DNA from: Corydoras sp. C115
Taxonomy: Eukaryota; Chordata; Actinopteri; Siluriformes; Callichthyidae
Length of the DNA: 64,000 bases
NCBI GenBank assembly: GCA_019802505.1
Contig: JAFMOC010000092.1
Coordinates: 32,501 to 96,500, forward strand
Reading direction: 5' to 3'
A program made the position numbers and the translations under genes. Numbering within the stretch: position 1 is the stretch's first letter; each line of letters begins with the position of its first letter. The notes under the pieces were generated by a model, which saw only the letters and a program-made list of their open reading frames with translations, ran no database searches and was not told where the DNA came from. Of the stretch, positions 40,061-51,377 are shown in pieces.

Positions 40061-42932
40061 CTGGAGGTAGAGTTCAAAGTGTGAGTCCTAATTCATGCTC
40101 TTAATTGATAACAGCACTTATTCTTCTGTATAATTGTAGTAGTGTAGTTGTAGTACTGCCCACTATACTACATACACCCACTGACCACTTTATAATATAC
40201 ATTACATTAGCGGTCAAAAGTTTGGACACGCCTCATTTTTGGTCCACTTGCTGTAAAGATGGACTTTGTAGTTCTACAATTCCAGGCTGTAGTCCATCTA
40301 TTTGTGTTCTACAGTACATACTGTGTACGTCCCCTTTACTCTGTTCTAATGGTCAGAACCCCAATAGTACCACCACAGAGCAGGGGTTATGTGGTGGGTG
40401 CATTATTCCTATCCCTGCAGTGTCACTGAGGTGTTTAAATGAAACTCCAGCAGCACTGCTGCACTAACACCCCCTCACCACATCAGTGTCACTGCAGACC
40501 TGACAATAAACAATCCACCACCCAAATGATACCTGTTCTGTGATGCTCCTGAGAACCAACAGGGGACTAACAACAACAAAGAACACAGATGGACTACAGT
40601 CTGTAATTGTAGAACTACCAAGTCCATCTATATGATAACTTGATATGATAACTTATTAAACAAAAGTTTAATAAAACTTTTGACTGGTACTGTACTGTAT
40701 ATATTCATTCATTATCTCCCGCTTTATCCTCTATTAGGGTAGCGGTGGGGTTCCCCATGCCCATCCAGGGGAGAACGTTTCGGGCGCTGGGCAGATAGAC
40801 CCAGGACAGGGCGCCAATCCATCGCTGGGCACACACTCACTCACACAGACACACTCTATATGGGGCAATTTGGAGAATTCAATTGACTTGATCCATGCTT
40901 TTGGACTGTTGGAGGAAACCGGAGAACCCGGAAGAAACCCACGCGGACACGGGGAGAACATGGAAACTCCACCCAGATGGGGATTCGAACCGGGAATCTA
41001 GTGCTGAGAAGAGAACGTGCTAACCACTAAGCCACCGTGCCGCCCTGTACTGTATATATTCTGTTTTCATTTCTTTGACTCACTTTTTTTGGCTCTCTCC
41101 AGATTTGAGTCGTATCTTTCCCACGCTGAGCTCCGAGTCTTGACCGCCTCCACTCGCACCCATGATGGTGCTAACCCGTCTCCACCAGCTGCTGAAGCTC
41201 TGCTCTGCCTTCAGGTGCAGCCTCACCGCCTGGATCTTCCCAAGAAAGGACTTCACCGTCACCAGAGAAGAATAGGTCTTATTTTCAGCGTGCTCCAGAA
41301 ACCTGGGTCAGAAGGAAGAGAGGTCAGTATGGTTTTGATAAAGAGACATGTTATCAACAAGATGTACGACAAGTGATGGTTTGGTTTGGGGGAAATCCAT
41401 TTGTCCTGATATTTGGCGTGAGTGAACAGTTGGTTGCGAGCCCTCTTTTCTCTGAATGGCCACAAATGGTCAGTTGTTCATATCTGCTCTAGCGTGAGCG
41501 ATGGTCTTAATGGAACTGAGGAACCTACAGTGAATGCAGTATTTGTTTTGTGTTTGAAATCTGATGTATGATGGAAGATGGAAGGAAGCAGTGTGTTTTT
41601 AACCGGAAGTTTGCGTGCACTTGAACTTGAAACTTTTAATTTTAATGTTTCACAACTCGACAGATTTCATGCCATAAAACTCAAATGATCTCTCACTGGA
41701 TTCTTAAACATGACGATGAGCTCACTGCACTCAACACTCTGCACCGTCACCGCTCTTTGTTTCCAACAGAGCTCGTCTGAGATGTGCATTATATTAGTGC
41801 CAACGGTGATGCTGTTACTTCAATCTGTATCAAATAAAGTGAGGGAGGGAGGGAGGGAGTGAGGGATGGAGGGAGGGAGTGAGTGAGGGAGGGAGGGAGT
41901 GAGGGATGGAGGGAGGGAGTGAGTGAGGGAGGGAGGGAGTGAGGGAGGGAGTGAGGGAGGGAGTGAGGGAGGGAGTGAGGGAGGGAGTGAGGGAGTGAGG
42001 GAGGGAGTGAGTGAGGGAGGGAGTGAGTGAGGGAGGGAGTGAGTGAGGGAGGGAGTGAGTGAGGGAGGGAGTGAGTGAGTGAGGGAGTGAGTGAGTGAGG
42101 GAGGGAGTGAGTGAGTGAGGGAGGGAGTGAGTGAGTGAGGGAGGGAGTGAGTGAGGGAGGGAGTGAGTGAGTGAGTGAGTGATGGAGGGAGTCAGGGAGT
42201 GATGGAGGGAGTGAGTGAGGGAGTCAGGGAGTGATGGAGGGAGTGAGTGAGTGAGGGAGTGAGGGAGTGAGTGAGGGAGTGAGTGAGGGAGTGAGGGAGA
42301 GAGTGAGGGAGTGATGGAGGGAGTGAGGGAGGGAGGGAGGGAGTGAGGGAGTGAGTGAGTGAGTGAGGGAGTGAGGGAGTGAGGGAGTGAGGGAGTGAGG
42401 GAGTGAGTGATGGAGGGAGTCAGGGAGTGATGGAGGGAGGGAGTCAGGGAGTGAGAGAGTGAGGGAGTGATGGAGGGAGTGATGGAGGGAGTGAGTGAGG
42501 GAGTCAGGGAGTGATGGAGGGAGTCGGGGAGTGAGTGAGTGAGGGAGTGAGGGAGTGAGGGAGTGAGGGAGTGAGGGAGAGAGTGAGAGAGTGAGGGAGT
42601 GAGGGAGTGATGGAGGGAGTGAGGGAGTGATGTGCTGCACGTGTGTATAAACTGAGCTGCTGATGAGCGCAGCATGGTGGCGCTTATGTAATCTGCAGTG
42701 AGGATTGAGAGCCGCCTGGAGTGATATTGACTCATCCTGCATTAGTGATCACAACATTGTTAAAGCGGAGGTTTGTTTTACGTCAGCTGTTCACTCATCT
42801 TCACTCTGAGACTTACTTCTGCCTGGACTTGAATCTGACTGTTAAATTAGAAGGGGATTTTTAAAATGGAATGTTTTCATCTTGCATGACAAGTTTTATT
42901 ACTTATACCACAATGTACTTCTAGTTTATCAT

Positions 42933-42977
<45 letters not shown>

Positions 42978-45900
42978 TATGTATGTATGTGTATGTATAT
43001 GTGTATGTATATATGTATATATATATATAATGATACTACAGTAATAATTACAAGTTTGCACAGCTCCTTTTGCTCTATTGTCCAAATCAGTTCCACTTTC
43101 AGTTAAGCTGGACTTTGTAGTTCTACAATTGCAGACTGTAGTCCATCTGTTTGTGTTCTACAGTACATACTGTGTACGTCCCCTTTACTCTGTTCTAATG
43201 GTCAGAACCCCAATAGTACCACCACAGAGCAGGGATTATTGGGTTGGTGCATTATTCCTATCCCAGCAGTGTCACTGAGGTGTTTAAATGAAACTCCAGC
43301 AGCACTGCTGCACTAAAACCCCCTCACCACATCAGTGTCACTGCAGAACTGACAATAAACAATCCACCACCCAAATGATACCTGTTCTGTGATGCTCCTG
43401 ACCAACAGAGAACAGAGAACCAACAGGGGACTAACAACAACAAAGAACACAGATGGACTACAGTCTGTAAAGGTAAAAGTGATCTTAATGATAAGTGGAG
43501 GAAATAGACAAAGGCGTTAAGACCCACAGGTGCAACTTTAGATCGTTGGTGGACCTTCAGATCGTTCAGCATGAAGCTCCTGTACTGAAATGAGGGAATG
43601 ACTTCAGGGTTCTGATGCTGTCTCACACACTCTGACAAACTTACAGTGTAATTGGTATGTAGCTGCTGTTCCCGTCAGTTCCGATGATGGCGATGGACAG
43701 AGACGCTCTAACGGGCTGGATTAGGTTCAGCAGTTCCATCTTCAGCTGGTAGTGATGGACTAAACGGGAAGAAGTGGACAGAAGCACATGGAGGATGGAG
43801 ACATTAAGGTACCTGTTTAATTTATTACACTGCCCACTTTTAACTTTTAAACCGTGAGATTCAGACCTAAACTTGCTGAACTCCGTCCACATACTGACCT
43901 TTAAAAGGCATTTCAGCTCCAGTTTTGACATAGAAGCCTTTGCTGTTGCCTTTTGTGTTGAAACTGCTCGCATCGTAGCCCAGAGTGTTGCAGCGATTCC
44001 TACTACAGTCCATACACAGGCCGCGGTCAAACGCCGTATCATCCCGACACATGTAAGCCGTCATCTGTAGTTCAGGATGCAGAAGGGAGTCGGTGAAGAG
44101 GTGGACCGCTCGCTGGTGACTGCACTTGATGGTCTTGGGAACACCTGTTGGGTGAGTACATGAGTCAGCACAGTTTAGAACCGTCACGAGCAGAGGTGGA
44201 GGGTGTGCCTGTGTGTGCTGGAGGCGCGGTACCTTCCAGGCCGTACTGATAAAGGTTGACGTAGATGTCCGTGATTTGGCATCCAGGCTGGAAGGAGCCG
44301 CCGTTGGGATAGAAGTCCACATGACCCACGGGCTGTTTGATGCCCACCGCGAATCCGATGCTGGACTTCGAAAACGTGTGAATGGCATCCACAAACCTCG
44401 CATCGCTGGGTGATAATCTGTCGAAGGCTGAGGCTCCCTCAAACTGGGGGCCCGCAGGGTCCAGACCTGTTTAGAAATATATTATGTATTATTATATGAA
44501 ATCAGGGGGTGGCTTAGTGGTTAGCACGTTCGCATCTCAGTGCTAGGGATTCCCGGTTCGAATCCCCATCTGGGTGGAGTTTCCATGTTCTCCCCGTGTC
44601 TGCGTGGATTTCCTCCGGGTTCTCCGGTTTCCTCCCACAGTCCAAAAACATGGATCAAGTCAATTGAATTCTCCAAAATTACCCCATATAGAGTGTGTGT
44701 GAGTGAGTGAGTGTGTGCCCAGCGATGGATTGGCGCCCTGTCCTGGGTCTATCTGCCCAGCGCCCGAAACATTCTCCCCTGGATGGGCATGGGGAACCCC
44801 ACCGCGACTCTAATAGCGGATAAAAGCAGGAGATGATGAATAAATGATATAAAATCAGGTGGCACGGTGGCTTAGTGGTTAGCATGTTCTCCTCTCAGCA
44901 CTAGGGATTCCCGGTTTGAATCCCCATCTGGGTGGAGTTTCCATGTTCTCCCCGTGTCCGCGTGGGTTTCCTCCGGGTTCTCCGGTTTCCTCCCACAGTC
45001 CAAAAACATGGATCAAGTCAATTGAGTTCTCCAAATTGCCCCATGTAGAGTGTGTTTGTGTGAGTGAGTGTGTGCCCAGTGATAGATTGGCGCCCTGTCC
45101 TGGGTGTATTTGCCCAGCGCCCGAAACGTTCTCCTCTGGATGGGCATAGGGAACCCCCTCGCGACCCTAATAGAGGACAAAGCGGAAGATAATGAATGAA
45201 TGAATGAATGAATGAATGAATTATATAAAATCTGCTGAGACCATGGGTGTGGTCAGGTGGTGGTCAGGGTGTTGGACTATCAATCTGAAGGTTGGGGGTT
45301 CAAATCTCAGGTCTACTGATGTTACCAATGTTGGTCCTTGAGCAAGACACTTAACCCTCACTGCTCCAGGACAACCCTGCGTTCTGAGCCCAACCAAGTT
45401 GGGATGGAACTGATGATGAATGTAATCTCTATATTCTACCCTCACTGTCTCTTGTTTTTAGTTCCATTGATCATTAGCTGGACTTTGTAGTTCTACAATA
45501 ACATTCTGTAGTCCATATGTTTCTCTGCATACTTTGTCAGCCTTCTTCTGTATGTTCTCCGGTGATCAGGACCTCGACAGGTGGTGATTTAATAAAAATC
45601 CTGAGATCAGTTTCATGTTTGGGATTCATTGGGAAGGCTTCTGCAGGCCGTGACTTGTTATTAAACCTCGACATCCGATCAATACGGATTTATGATTCCT
45701 TCCCAGAAGAGCTGTGGTTTTCAAAGGGACAAATGAGGTGTCCCAGAGTTGTTGTAACAGATCTTCTGTTTTTTAGAAGAAGCCATCACGCTCGTAGTTC
45801 TGCTGGATGTTTAAAGAAGACCATCTGGAAGTGGAGCCCTCCCTCAGTGAGGTCAGTTTCATAAAGCAGAAAGTAGAAGTAAAAAGCTGATCCTGACATC

Positions 45901-48900
45901 GCTGTTCTATTGTGCAAAGGCTCTCAAGCATGACTCACATCTCGGCAAAAACACCATCAAAGACATTCTTCTGAACGTCCCGATGGTTCCAGGCATTTTG
46001 AGGTTCGGGATGACTTACAGGCTGCTTTTTGTTTTGCTTTCTAATGTTTCGTGCAACAGCTCCGCCACCCCTTTTCCGAGAACCCATTTATGAACTGCTC
46101 AAAGCCAGATTACGTTTTATACGCTGAATTAAACGTTTTAGTAGGAGTCACTTGGGCGCGGCTGGTGATGACATTCCTGGCAAACAATGAAAATGGAAAT
46201 TTTCATGTAATTAGTGCCGTTAAAATAGCAATCTGCCAAAGTCAGAGCACACCAAGCTCTTAAAGGGAACGGCAAGAGACACATTGATTGGTTTATGGCA
46301 TGTGACGTCACAATAGCAAAGAAACACTGACGCGCCCGAAATGGTAACGCGATTTAGGAATCGCTAAAGGTCGCAAAAATAAAGCCCGTGCACTGTGGAT
46401 GGATACAAATGGATACATTATTTAAGATAAGATAGACCTTTATTTGTACCACAATGGGAAAATTCACAATAGTTATTAATTATTATTATTATTATAACAT
46501 ATTAAAGGTGGCTTAGTGGTCGGCACGTTTGCCTATCAGCGCTAGGGATTCCCGGTTCGAATCCCTATCTGGGTGGAGTTTCCATGTTCTCCCCGTGTCC
46601 AGGTGGGTTTCCTCCGGGTTCTCCGGTTTCCTCCCACAGTCCAAAAACATGGATCAAGTCAATTGAGTTCTCCAAATTGCCCCATATAGAGTGCGTCTGT
46701 GTGAGTGAGTGTGTGCCCAGTGATAGATTGTCGTCCTGTCCTGGGTGTATCTGCTCAGCGCCCAAAACGTTCTCCCCTGGATGGGCATGGGGAACCCCCC
46801 CCCCCCTCCCGCGACCCTAATATAGGATAAAGCGGAAGATAATGAATGAATGAATGTAACATATTAGACATAAACTCTTTATTTTTTTGCTCTTTATATA
46901 AATTTGTATTTAAAATTTTAATACTACTCATTGTGATGAAAACGAACCTTACAGAATGAACTTTCGTGACCCAATACTATTTATGTCTCCGAATTGTCCA
47001 ATCAGGAAACTCACCTGTTATCCTGCCCAACTTTTTCGAGTCTTTAAAATGTCTTCCCGCAAATCCGGCCACATGCGCTCCTAAGCTGAAGCCAATCAGG
47101 TGGACGTTCTCCATGGAGAGCTGGGTGGTCTTCTGTGACGCAGAGAAACATCCCACACTCAAACATTTGCTTTGGTGAATTTTACTTTCCGCTGCTGAAA
47201 GCAGAAAACTGAGGAAGGAAGCTGGCACCGAGGCCCAGTGCATCAATAGAGCCTTTATTTTAAACCACCGAAGTTGGAATTGTTTTTTGAGAATCGAGAA
47301 CAAGCCACTCCAAGTTCCGCTAAATCATTGGAATATAAAATATGTATAATAAAAAGTAGCTTGTTATTACCTCCAGCCATTTCAGCAGCTTCGCCACATC
47401 CCATCCCACCTGCCGGGTGTTCTTCGTCGCCGTCAGATAGGGTTTGAGAGCGAGCACCATCCAATCACAGATCAGAACATTCACATGCTCCAAGCGAGTC
47501 TTTAGTGCAGATGCCATCTTAAATATCCAGTCTTCCATTTTTCCATTTAACTGCACAGAGGGTGTAGAGGTTAGTCTGGGTCAGTCCCTGAGACGCCCTG
47601 TGTTTTATAGTTTTCAGCATTCCGCGGGATAATGACTTCTAATTACATGTTTCCGTGTACTGAGAAATTAAATTCAAATATTTGTTGAAAAGATAAAAGT
47701 AAAAAAAAAAATATTATGCAATTCCGCCTTGAGACATAAAGCTGCATCATGTTCTGATCATTGTACTGAAGATGATTCAGCTAAAGGACTGCATAGATAG
47801 TAAAGTATTATTATTATATTCCGCTTTTATCCTATGTTAGGGTCACGGGGGGGTTCCCCATGCCCATCCACATTTCGGGCGCTGGGCAGATAGACCCAGG
47901 ACAGGGCACCAATCTATCACTGGGCACACACTCACTCACACAGACACACTCTATATGGAGCAATTTGGAGAACTCAATTGAATTGATCCATGTGTTTGGA
48001 CTGTGGGAGGAAACCGGAGAACCCGGAGGAAACCCACACAGACACGGGGAGAACATGGAAACTCCACCCAGATGGGTTCGAATCCCCACCGTGCCGCCTA
48101 GTAAAGTATAAAATGTATTATTTATAATGATACCAGGGCGGCACGGTGGCTTAGTGGTTAGCACGTACGCCTCTCAGCGCTAGGGATTCCCGGTTCGAAT
48201 CCCCATCTGGGTAGAGTTTCCATGTTCTCCCCGTGTATGCGTGGGTTTCCTCCGGGTTCTCCGGTTTCTTCCCACAGTCCAAAAACATGGATCAAGTCAA
48301 TTGAGTTCTACAAATTGCCCCATATAGAGTGTGTCTGTGTGAGTGAGTGTGTGCCCAGCGATGGATTGGTGCCCTGTCCTGGGTGTATCTGCCCAGCGCC
48401 CGAGACGTTCTCCCCTGGATGGGCATGGGGAACCCCACCGCGACCCTAATAGAGGATGAAGCGGGAGATAATGAATGAATAATGATACCAGAGCAGCATC
48501 TGCTGCATTACCAGTAGCTTTTGAAATAAATTTAATAATTATTATAATAATAATAAAACTAACAATGATAATTGTAATTATCTCTTATATCATATAATTA
48601 TCTTCCACATATTCTTATACTTGGGTCATTGGGGGGGTTCCCCATGCTCATCCAGGGGAGAACATTTAAGGCGCTGGGCAAAAACCCCCAGGACAAGGTG
48701 TCAATTGTTCGCCGGACAAACACACCCTACAGGGGCAATTTAGAGCAGCCAATTCATCTTGAATCCATTGGACTATGGGAGGAAACCAGAGAATCTGGTT
48801 CACCCAGATTGGGATTCAAACCTGGATCCCCAGCACGAAGAGGCAGCCGTGCTAAACCACTACGCCCTGGAATTAAACAGATGAATTAAATTCCCTGCAT

Positions 48901-50298
48901 ATTTTCTAGATTTTGATCCGTGGAACCTGACTGCACCGCCGAACCCGTTTGTCCCACGTGCTACAGCTGACAGACTGCTGAGACCACATCAAACAAAACG
49001 AGGAATGTGGAACTCCTTCCAAAGAACTCACAAAGAGCTCCCTTCAGGAACCGGAGCCCATCAGCCCTCCTGATGAAGATAAACAACATGAGCGAGCCTC
49101 ACCGTCCAGCCGTGAATGATGATGACCACCGGGCTGCTGGCGTTGTAGTGACAGGAGTCTAAAGTGTCTGGACGGTAGGGGATGATGGCGCAAGTATCTT
49201 CGAACACGTTGCCTTGTAGATGCAGGTGAAACGTTGACTTGACCAGCGAAGGTCCTCTCACTTCGTTCCCCTGCTGAATGGCCTTCACGGGAACTACGGT
49301 ACAGAACGCACATTCCCTCACACAGCCTGGATCTTATACTGCATCATCTGCTCTGTGCTACATGTTAACAATTCATTCATTATCTCCCGCTTTATCCTCT
49401 ATTAGGGTCGTGGTGGGGTTCCCCATGCCAATCCAAGGGGAGAACGACTCGGGCGCTGGGCGCCAATCCATTGCTGGGCACACACTCACTCACACAGACA
49501 CACTCTATATGGGGCAATTTTGAGAATTCAATTCATGTGATCCATGTTTTTGGACTGTGGGAGGAAACCGGAGAACCCAGAGGAAACCCACGCAGACACG
49601 GGGAGAACATGGAAACTCCACCCAGATGGGGATTCGAATCAGGGATCCCTAGTGCTGAGAGGCGAACATGCTAAACACTAAGCCACCATGCTGCCCTGCA
49701 TGTTAACAGTTCATTCATTATCTTCTGCTTTATCCTCTATTAGGGTCGTGGTGGGGTTCCCCATGCCCATCCAGGGGAGAACGTCTCGGGCACTGGGCAG
49801 ATAGACCCAGGACTGGGTGCCAATCCATCGCTGGGCACACACTCACTCACTCACACACACACACACACACTCTATATGGGGCAATTTTGAGAATTCAATT
49901 GACTTGATCCATGTTTTTGGACTGTGGGAGGAAACCGGAGAACCCGGAGGAAACCCACGCAGACATGGGGAGAACATGGAAACTCCACCCAGATGGGGAT
50001 TCGAACCGGGAATCCCTAGTGCTGAGAGGAGAACATGCTGACCACTAAGCCACCGTGCCGCCATGTTAACAATTTTCCAAGCTAAAGTTGAACGTGCACC
50101 ATGTAATTAAAGGGAAATGTGAGGGGGTGTGGTGACGCACCAAGCCCTGAGTAGCCGTTTCAGTTTCTATATATAAATTTATGAACATCATAAATTTGTG
50201 AAAGACAAGCATTCCAACATACCTGTTGTATTTCCTTTTGTCTCACTATGTACAGTACACAGGAGGAACAAAGAAACCATCCACCGTAGAGTCCTCAT
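39919..50298 (-). CDS. lipc: lipc, hepatic triacylglycerol lipase, complete, 9 exons
   Basis: Hepatic lipase is a secreted, heparin-bound enzyme that hydrolyses triglyceride and phospholipid of lipoprotein remnants and HDL. Nine exons (50298-50223, 49293-49103, 47550-47371, 47132-47015, 44466-44233, 44144-43899, 43759-43645, 41302-41084, 40060-39919) sum to 1521 bases, 506 codons plus stop (human 499 aa). Exons 3, 4 and 5 are exactly 180, 118 and 234 bases, as in the lipase gene family. The triad is Ser165 (GFSLG), Asp191 (GLDPAG) and His276 (KCSH); the spacings of 26 and 111 equal those of human hepatic lipase. A lid loop lies between two Cys before the His. Exons 7-9 form the C-terminal PLAT domain. 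The place between adam10 and aqp9 favours lipc over lipg or lpl. The start Met is inferred: an upstream in-frame ATG exists at about 50400. Confidence 0.94.
40208..40690 (+). mobile_element. Tc1/mariner-like MITE, full length
   Basis: Outer inverted repeats gcggtcaaaagtttggacac and aacttttgactggtactgt; inner arms ggactttgtagttctacaat and gtaattgtagaactaccaag form a long hairpin. Lies in lipc intron 8. No transposase ORF. Confidence 0.78.
40706..41045 (-). mobile_element. tRNA-SINE with 15-bp target duplication
   Basis: Perfect duplication tgtactgtatatatt at 40691-40705 and 41046-41060, at the right end of the MITE and 39 bases from lipc exon 8. Confidence 0.91.
41084..41302 (-). CDS. lipc: lipc exon 8 (PLAT domain)
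   Basis: Encodes FLEHAENKTYSSLVTVKSFL and ends IRLKSGESQKK, aligning with human KTYSFLI and IRVKAGETQQR. Acceptor cccag after a pyrimidine tract; donor gtgagt. Confidence 0.92.
41838..42631 (+). repeat. GGGA/GTGA minisatellite in lipc intron 7
   Basis: About 800 bases of gagg, gagt and gatg units with higher-order repeats (for example ggagggagtgagtgag). The plus strand is G-rich with runs of GGGAGGGAGGGAG that could form G-quadruplexes; the lipc transcript carries the C-rich strand. Confidence 0.93.
42936..43030. repeat. (AT)n(AC)n compound microsatellite
   Basis: at, ac, atgt and at units in lipc intron 7. Confidence 0.88.
43040..43490 (+). mobile_element. Tc1/mariner-like MITE, ends damaged
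   Basis: Contains ggactttgtagttctacaat, accaccacagagcagggatt and tgatacctgttctgtgatgc in the same order as 40208-40690; the outer TIRs are lost. Confidence 0.7.
43645..43759 (-). CDS. lipc: lipc exon 7 (start of PLAT domain)
   Basis: Encodes VHHYQLKMELLNLIQPVRAS and then NSSYIPIT, phase 1 to phase 2. Donor gtaagt. The following intron holds the large GGGA/GTGA minisatellite. Confidence 0.93.
43899..44144 (-). CDS. lipc: lipc exon 6 (lid end, catalytic His)
   Basis: Encodes PKTIKCSHQRAVHLFTDSLL, with the catalytic His in KCSH, then SRNRCNTLGYDASSF and KTGAEMPFK. Confidence 0.96.
44233..44466 (-). CDS. lipc: lipc exon 5 (catalytic Asp)
   Basis: 234 bases. Encodes GLDPAGPQFEGASAFDRLSP, then FVDAIHTF and GHVDFYPNGGSFQPGC. 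Ends in the lid loop. Confidence 0.96.
44507..44846 (+). mobile_element. tRNA-SINE, first of two at the same target site
   Basis: Flanked by atatgaaatcagg (44494-44506) and atataaaatcagg (44847-44859). Lacks the first bases of the head. Confidence 0.88.
44860..45222 (+). mobile_element. tRNA-SINE, second of two at the same target site
   Basis: Flanked by atataaaatcagg (44847-44859) and atataaaatc (45223-45232). Differs from its neighbour at diagnostic positions (ttctcctctcagcactag against ttcgcatctcagtgctag). Confidence 0.89.
45246..45420 (+). mobile_element. second tRNA-related SINE
   Basis: Forward orientation: head gtggtcagggtgttgg, B-box-like ggttcaaatctc, then gtccttgagcaagacactta. Confidence 0.7.
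45476..45580 (+). mobile_element. MITE fragment
   Basis: ctggactttgtagttctaca plus a short following piece; otherwise deleted. Confidence 0.5.
45581..46424. other. lipc intron 4 spacer
   Basis: ORFs of 115 and 70 codons lie here but show no lipase or other family features. Part (gtgatttaataaaaatcctg, aaggcttctgcaggccgtga) may be an old repeat. Confidence 0.35.
46505..46856 (+). mobile_element. tRNA-SINE with target duplication
   Basis: 10-bp duplication taacatatta at 46495-46504 and 46857-46866; the first head bases are missing. Confidence 0.88.
47015..47132 (-). CDS. lipc: lipc exon 4 (catalytic Ser)
   Basis: 118 bases. Encodes MENVHLIGFSLGAHVAGFAG, with GFSLG the nucleophile elbow, and ends at GRIT followed by G of the Asp motif. 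Confidence 0.96.
47371..47550 (-). CDS. lipc: lipc exon 3
   Basis: 60 codons, phase 0 both sides. Encodes LNGKMEDWIFKMASALKTRL and later NTRQVGWDVAKLLKWLE, matching the human pattern NTRLVG...LLRWLE. Confidence 0.94.
47818..48098 (-). mobile_element. tRNA-SINE with head rearrangement
   Basis: B-box segment appears as gggttcgaatccccaccgtg, skipping most of the tRNA part. Flanks share tagtaaagtat. Confidence 0.82.
48137..48478 (+). mobile_element. tRNA-SINE with target duplication
   Basis: Perfect 13-bp duplication ataatgataccag at 48124-48136 and 48479-48491. Confidence 0.9.
48597..48868 (-). mobile_element. old diverged tRNA-SINE
   Basis: Same architecture but with gggcaaaaacccccaggaca and ttagagcagccaattcatct; an older subfamily. 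Confidence 0.7.
49103..49293 (-). CDS. lipc: lipc exon 2
   Basis: Encodes KAIQQGNEVRG, then TCAIIPYRPDTLDSCHYNAS and PVVIIIHGWT. HGW marks the oxyanion-hole strand of the pancreatic lipase family. Confidence 0.93.
49374..49698 (-). mobile_element. tRNA-SINE, first of two at the same target site
   Basis: Flanked by catgttaacaatt (49361-49373) and catgttaacagtt (49699-49711). Has a deletion between cgggcgctgggc and gccaatcc. Confidence 0.89.
49712..50061 (-). mobile_element. tRNA-SINE, second of two at the same target site
   Basis: Flanked by catgttaacagtt (49699-49711) and catgttaacaatt (50062-50074); lipc intron 1. Confidence 0.89.
50223..50298 (-). CDS. lipc: lipc exon 1 (signal peptide)
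   Basis: Encodes MRTLRWMVSLFLLCTVHSET, a normal cleavable leader, and ends in phase 1 at the donor gtatgt. The frame is open upstream to Met at about 50400, but that would place about 34 charged and Pro-rich residues before the leader, so 50298 is preferred. Confidence 0.8.
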
Positions 50299-50718
50299 CG
50301 CTGCGTCTTTAAGTCCAACTTTCCAGTTACTGTCATTCCCAGGAGGAGATGGAGGACTTGACACCCTCAGAGACCTGCCTGGACTGGTGGCGTAACTCAC
50401 AAAGAGGAAGGTGCTGCCAAGAATGAGACAGACGACCCGAGCGAGGTGGGGAGGAGTGGTGTAGAACCACCAAAGCTGAAGGAAGGGGTGATTCCCTGCT
50501 GTGATTGGTTCGTTTCTTTCAGCGGGGGAGGAAAGCTAAATAAAACAAAGGATGGGTTAAGACGAGAGGAAAGGAACGGCCTGAAGTCAGGGCTTTGATA
50601 TGCGCCGTTCTAAAGACGAGGTGTACTTAATACATATTTTTTAACCCTCTACAGCGTGATCTCTGAAATAATGGAGTAAAAATAATCTTTCCACACATTT
50701 TACCTTCCATAGAAAATA

Positions 50719-51346
50719 TTCATTCATTCATTATCTTCCGCTTTATCCTCTATTAGGGTCGCGGGGGGCGGGGTTCCCCATGCCTATCCAGGGGAAAACG
50801 TCTCGGGCGCTGGGCAGATACACCCAGGACAGGGTGCCAATCTATCGCTGGGCACACACTCACTCACACAGACACACTCTATAGGGGGCAATTTGGAGAA
50901 CTCAATTGACTTGATAGACCCAGATAGACCCAGGACAGGGCGCCATGACCATCCAGGGGAGAACGTCTCGGGCGCTGGGCAGTTACACCCAGGACAGGGT
51001 TCCAATCTATCGCTGGGCACACACTCACTCACACAGACACACTCTATAGGGGGCAATTTGGAGAACTCAATTGACTTGATAGACCCAGATAGACCCAGGA
51101 CAGGGCGCCTGGGTCTTTGACTTGATCCATCCATCGCTGGGCACACACTCACTCACACAGACACACTCTATATGGGGCAATTTGGAGAATTCAATTGACT
51201 TGATCCATGTTTTTGGACTGTGGGAGGAAATTGGAGAACCCGGAGGAAACCCACGCAGACACGGGGAGAACATGGAAACTCCACCCAGATGGGGATTCGA
51301 ACCGGGAATCCTTAGCGCTGAGAGGCGAACATGCCGACCACTAAGC
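50719..51346 (-). mobile_element. tRNA-SINE expanded by internal duplication
   Basis: One element of about 630 bases in which a segment of about 155 bases (ctcgggcgctgggcag through atagacccaggacagggcgc) occurs twice (50797 and 50969), with a further partial third pass before a normal head. Confidence 0.83.
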
Positions 51347-51377
51347 AACCTGACCTGATTTAGCCTGATCCAAACTA
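51347..51377 (+). repeat. inverted-repeat arm X
   Basis: 31 bases starting aacctgacctgatttagcct; its exact reverse complement is at 52958-52988, and 12 bases of the complement also occur at 51502-51513. Confidence 0.85.

Noticed and set aside
41838..42631. CRISPR-like array
   Set aside because: Repeats are short, contiguous and imperfect, without spacers, in a vertebrate intron.
41830..42735. 301-codon minus-strand ORF of Ser-Leu-Thr-Pro-His repeats
   Set aside because: It is the conceptual translation of the GGGA/GTGA minisatellite; other frames are equally open and no domain exists.
43040..43640. Missing lipc exon between exons 7 and 8
   Set aside because: The interval is MITE and microsatellite; exon 8 at 41302-41084 joins exon 7 exactly in phase.
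43867..44442. 191-codon minus-strand ORF
   Set aside because: Mixes two reading frames and an intron; the lipc exons 5 and 6 explain the coding signal here.
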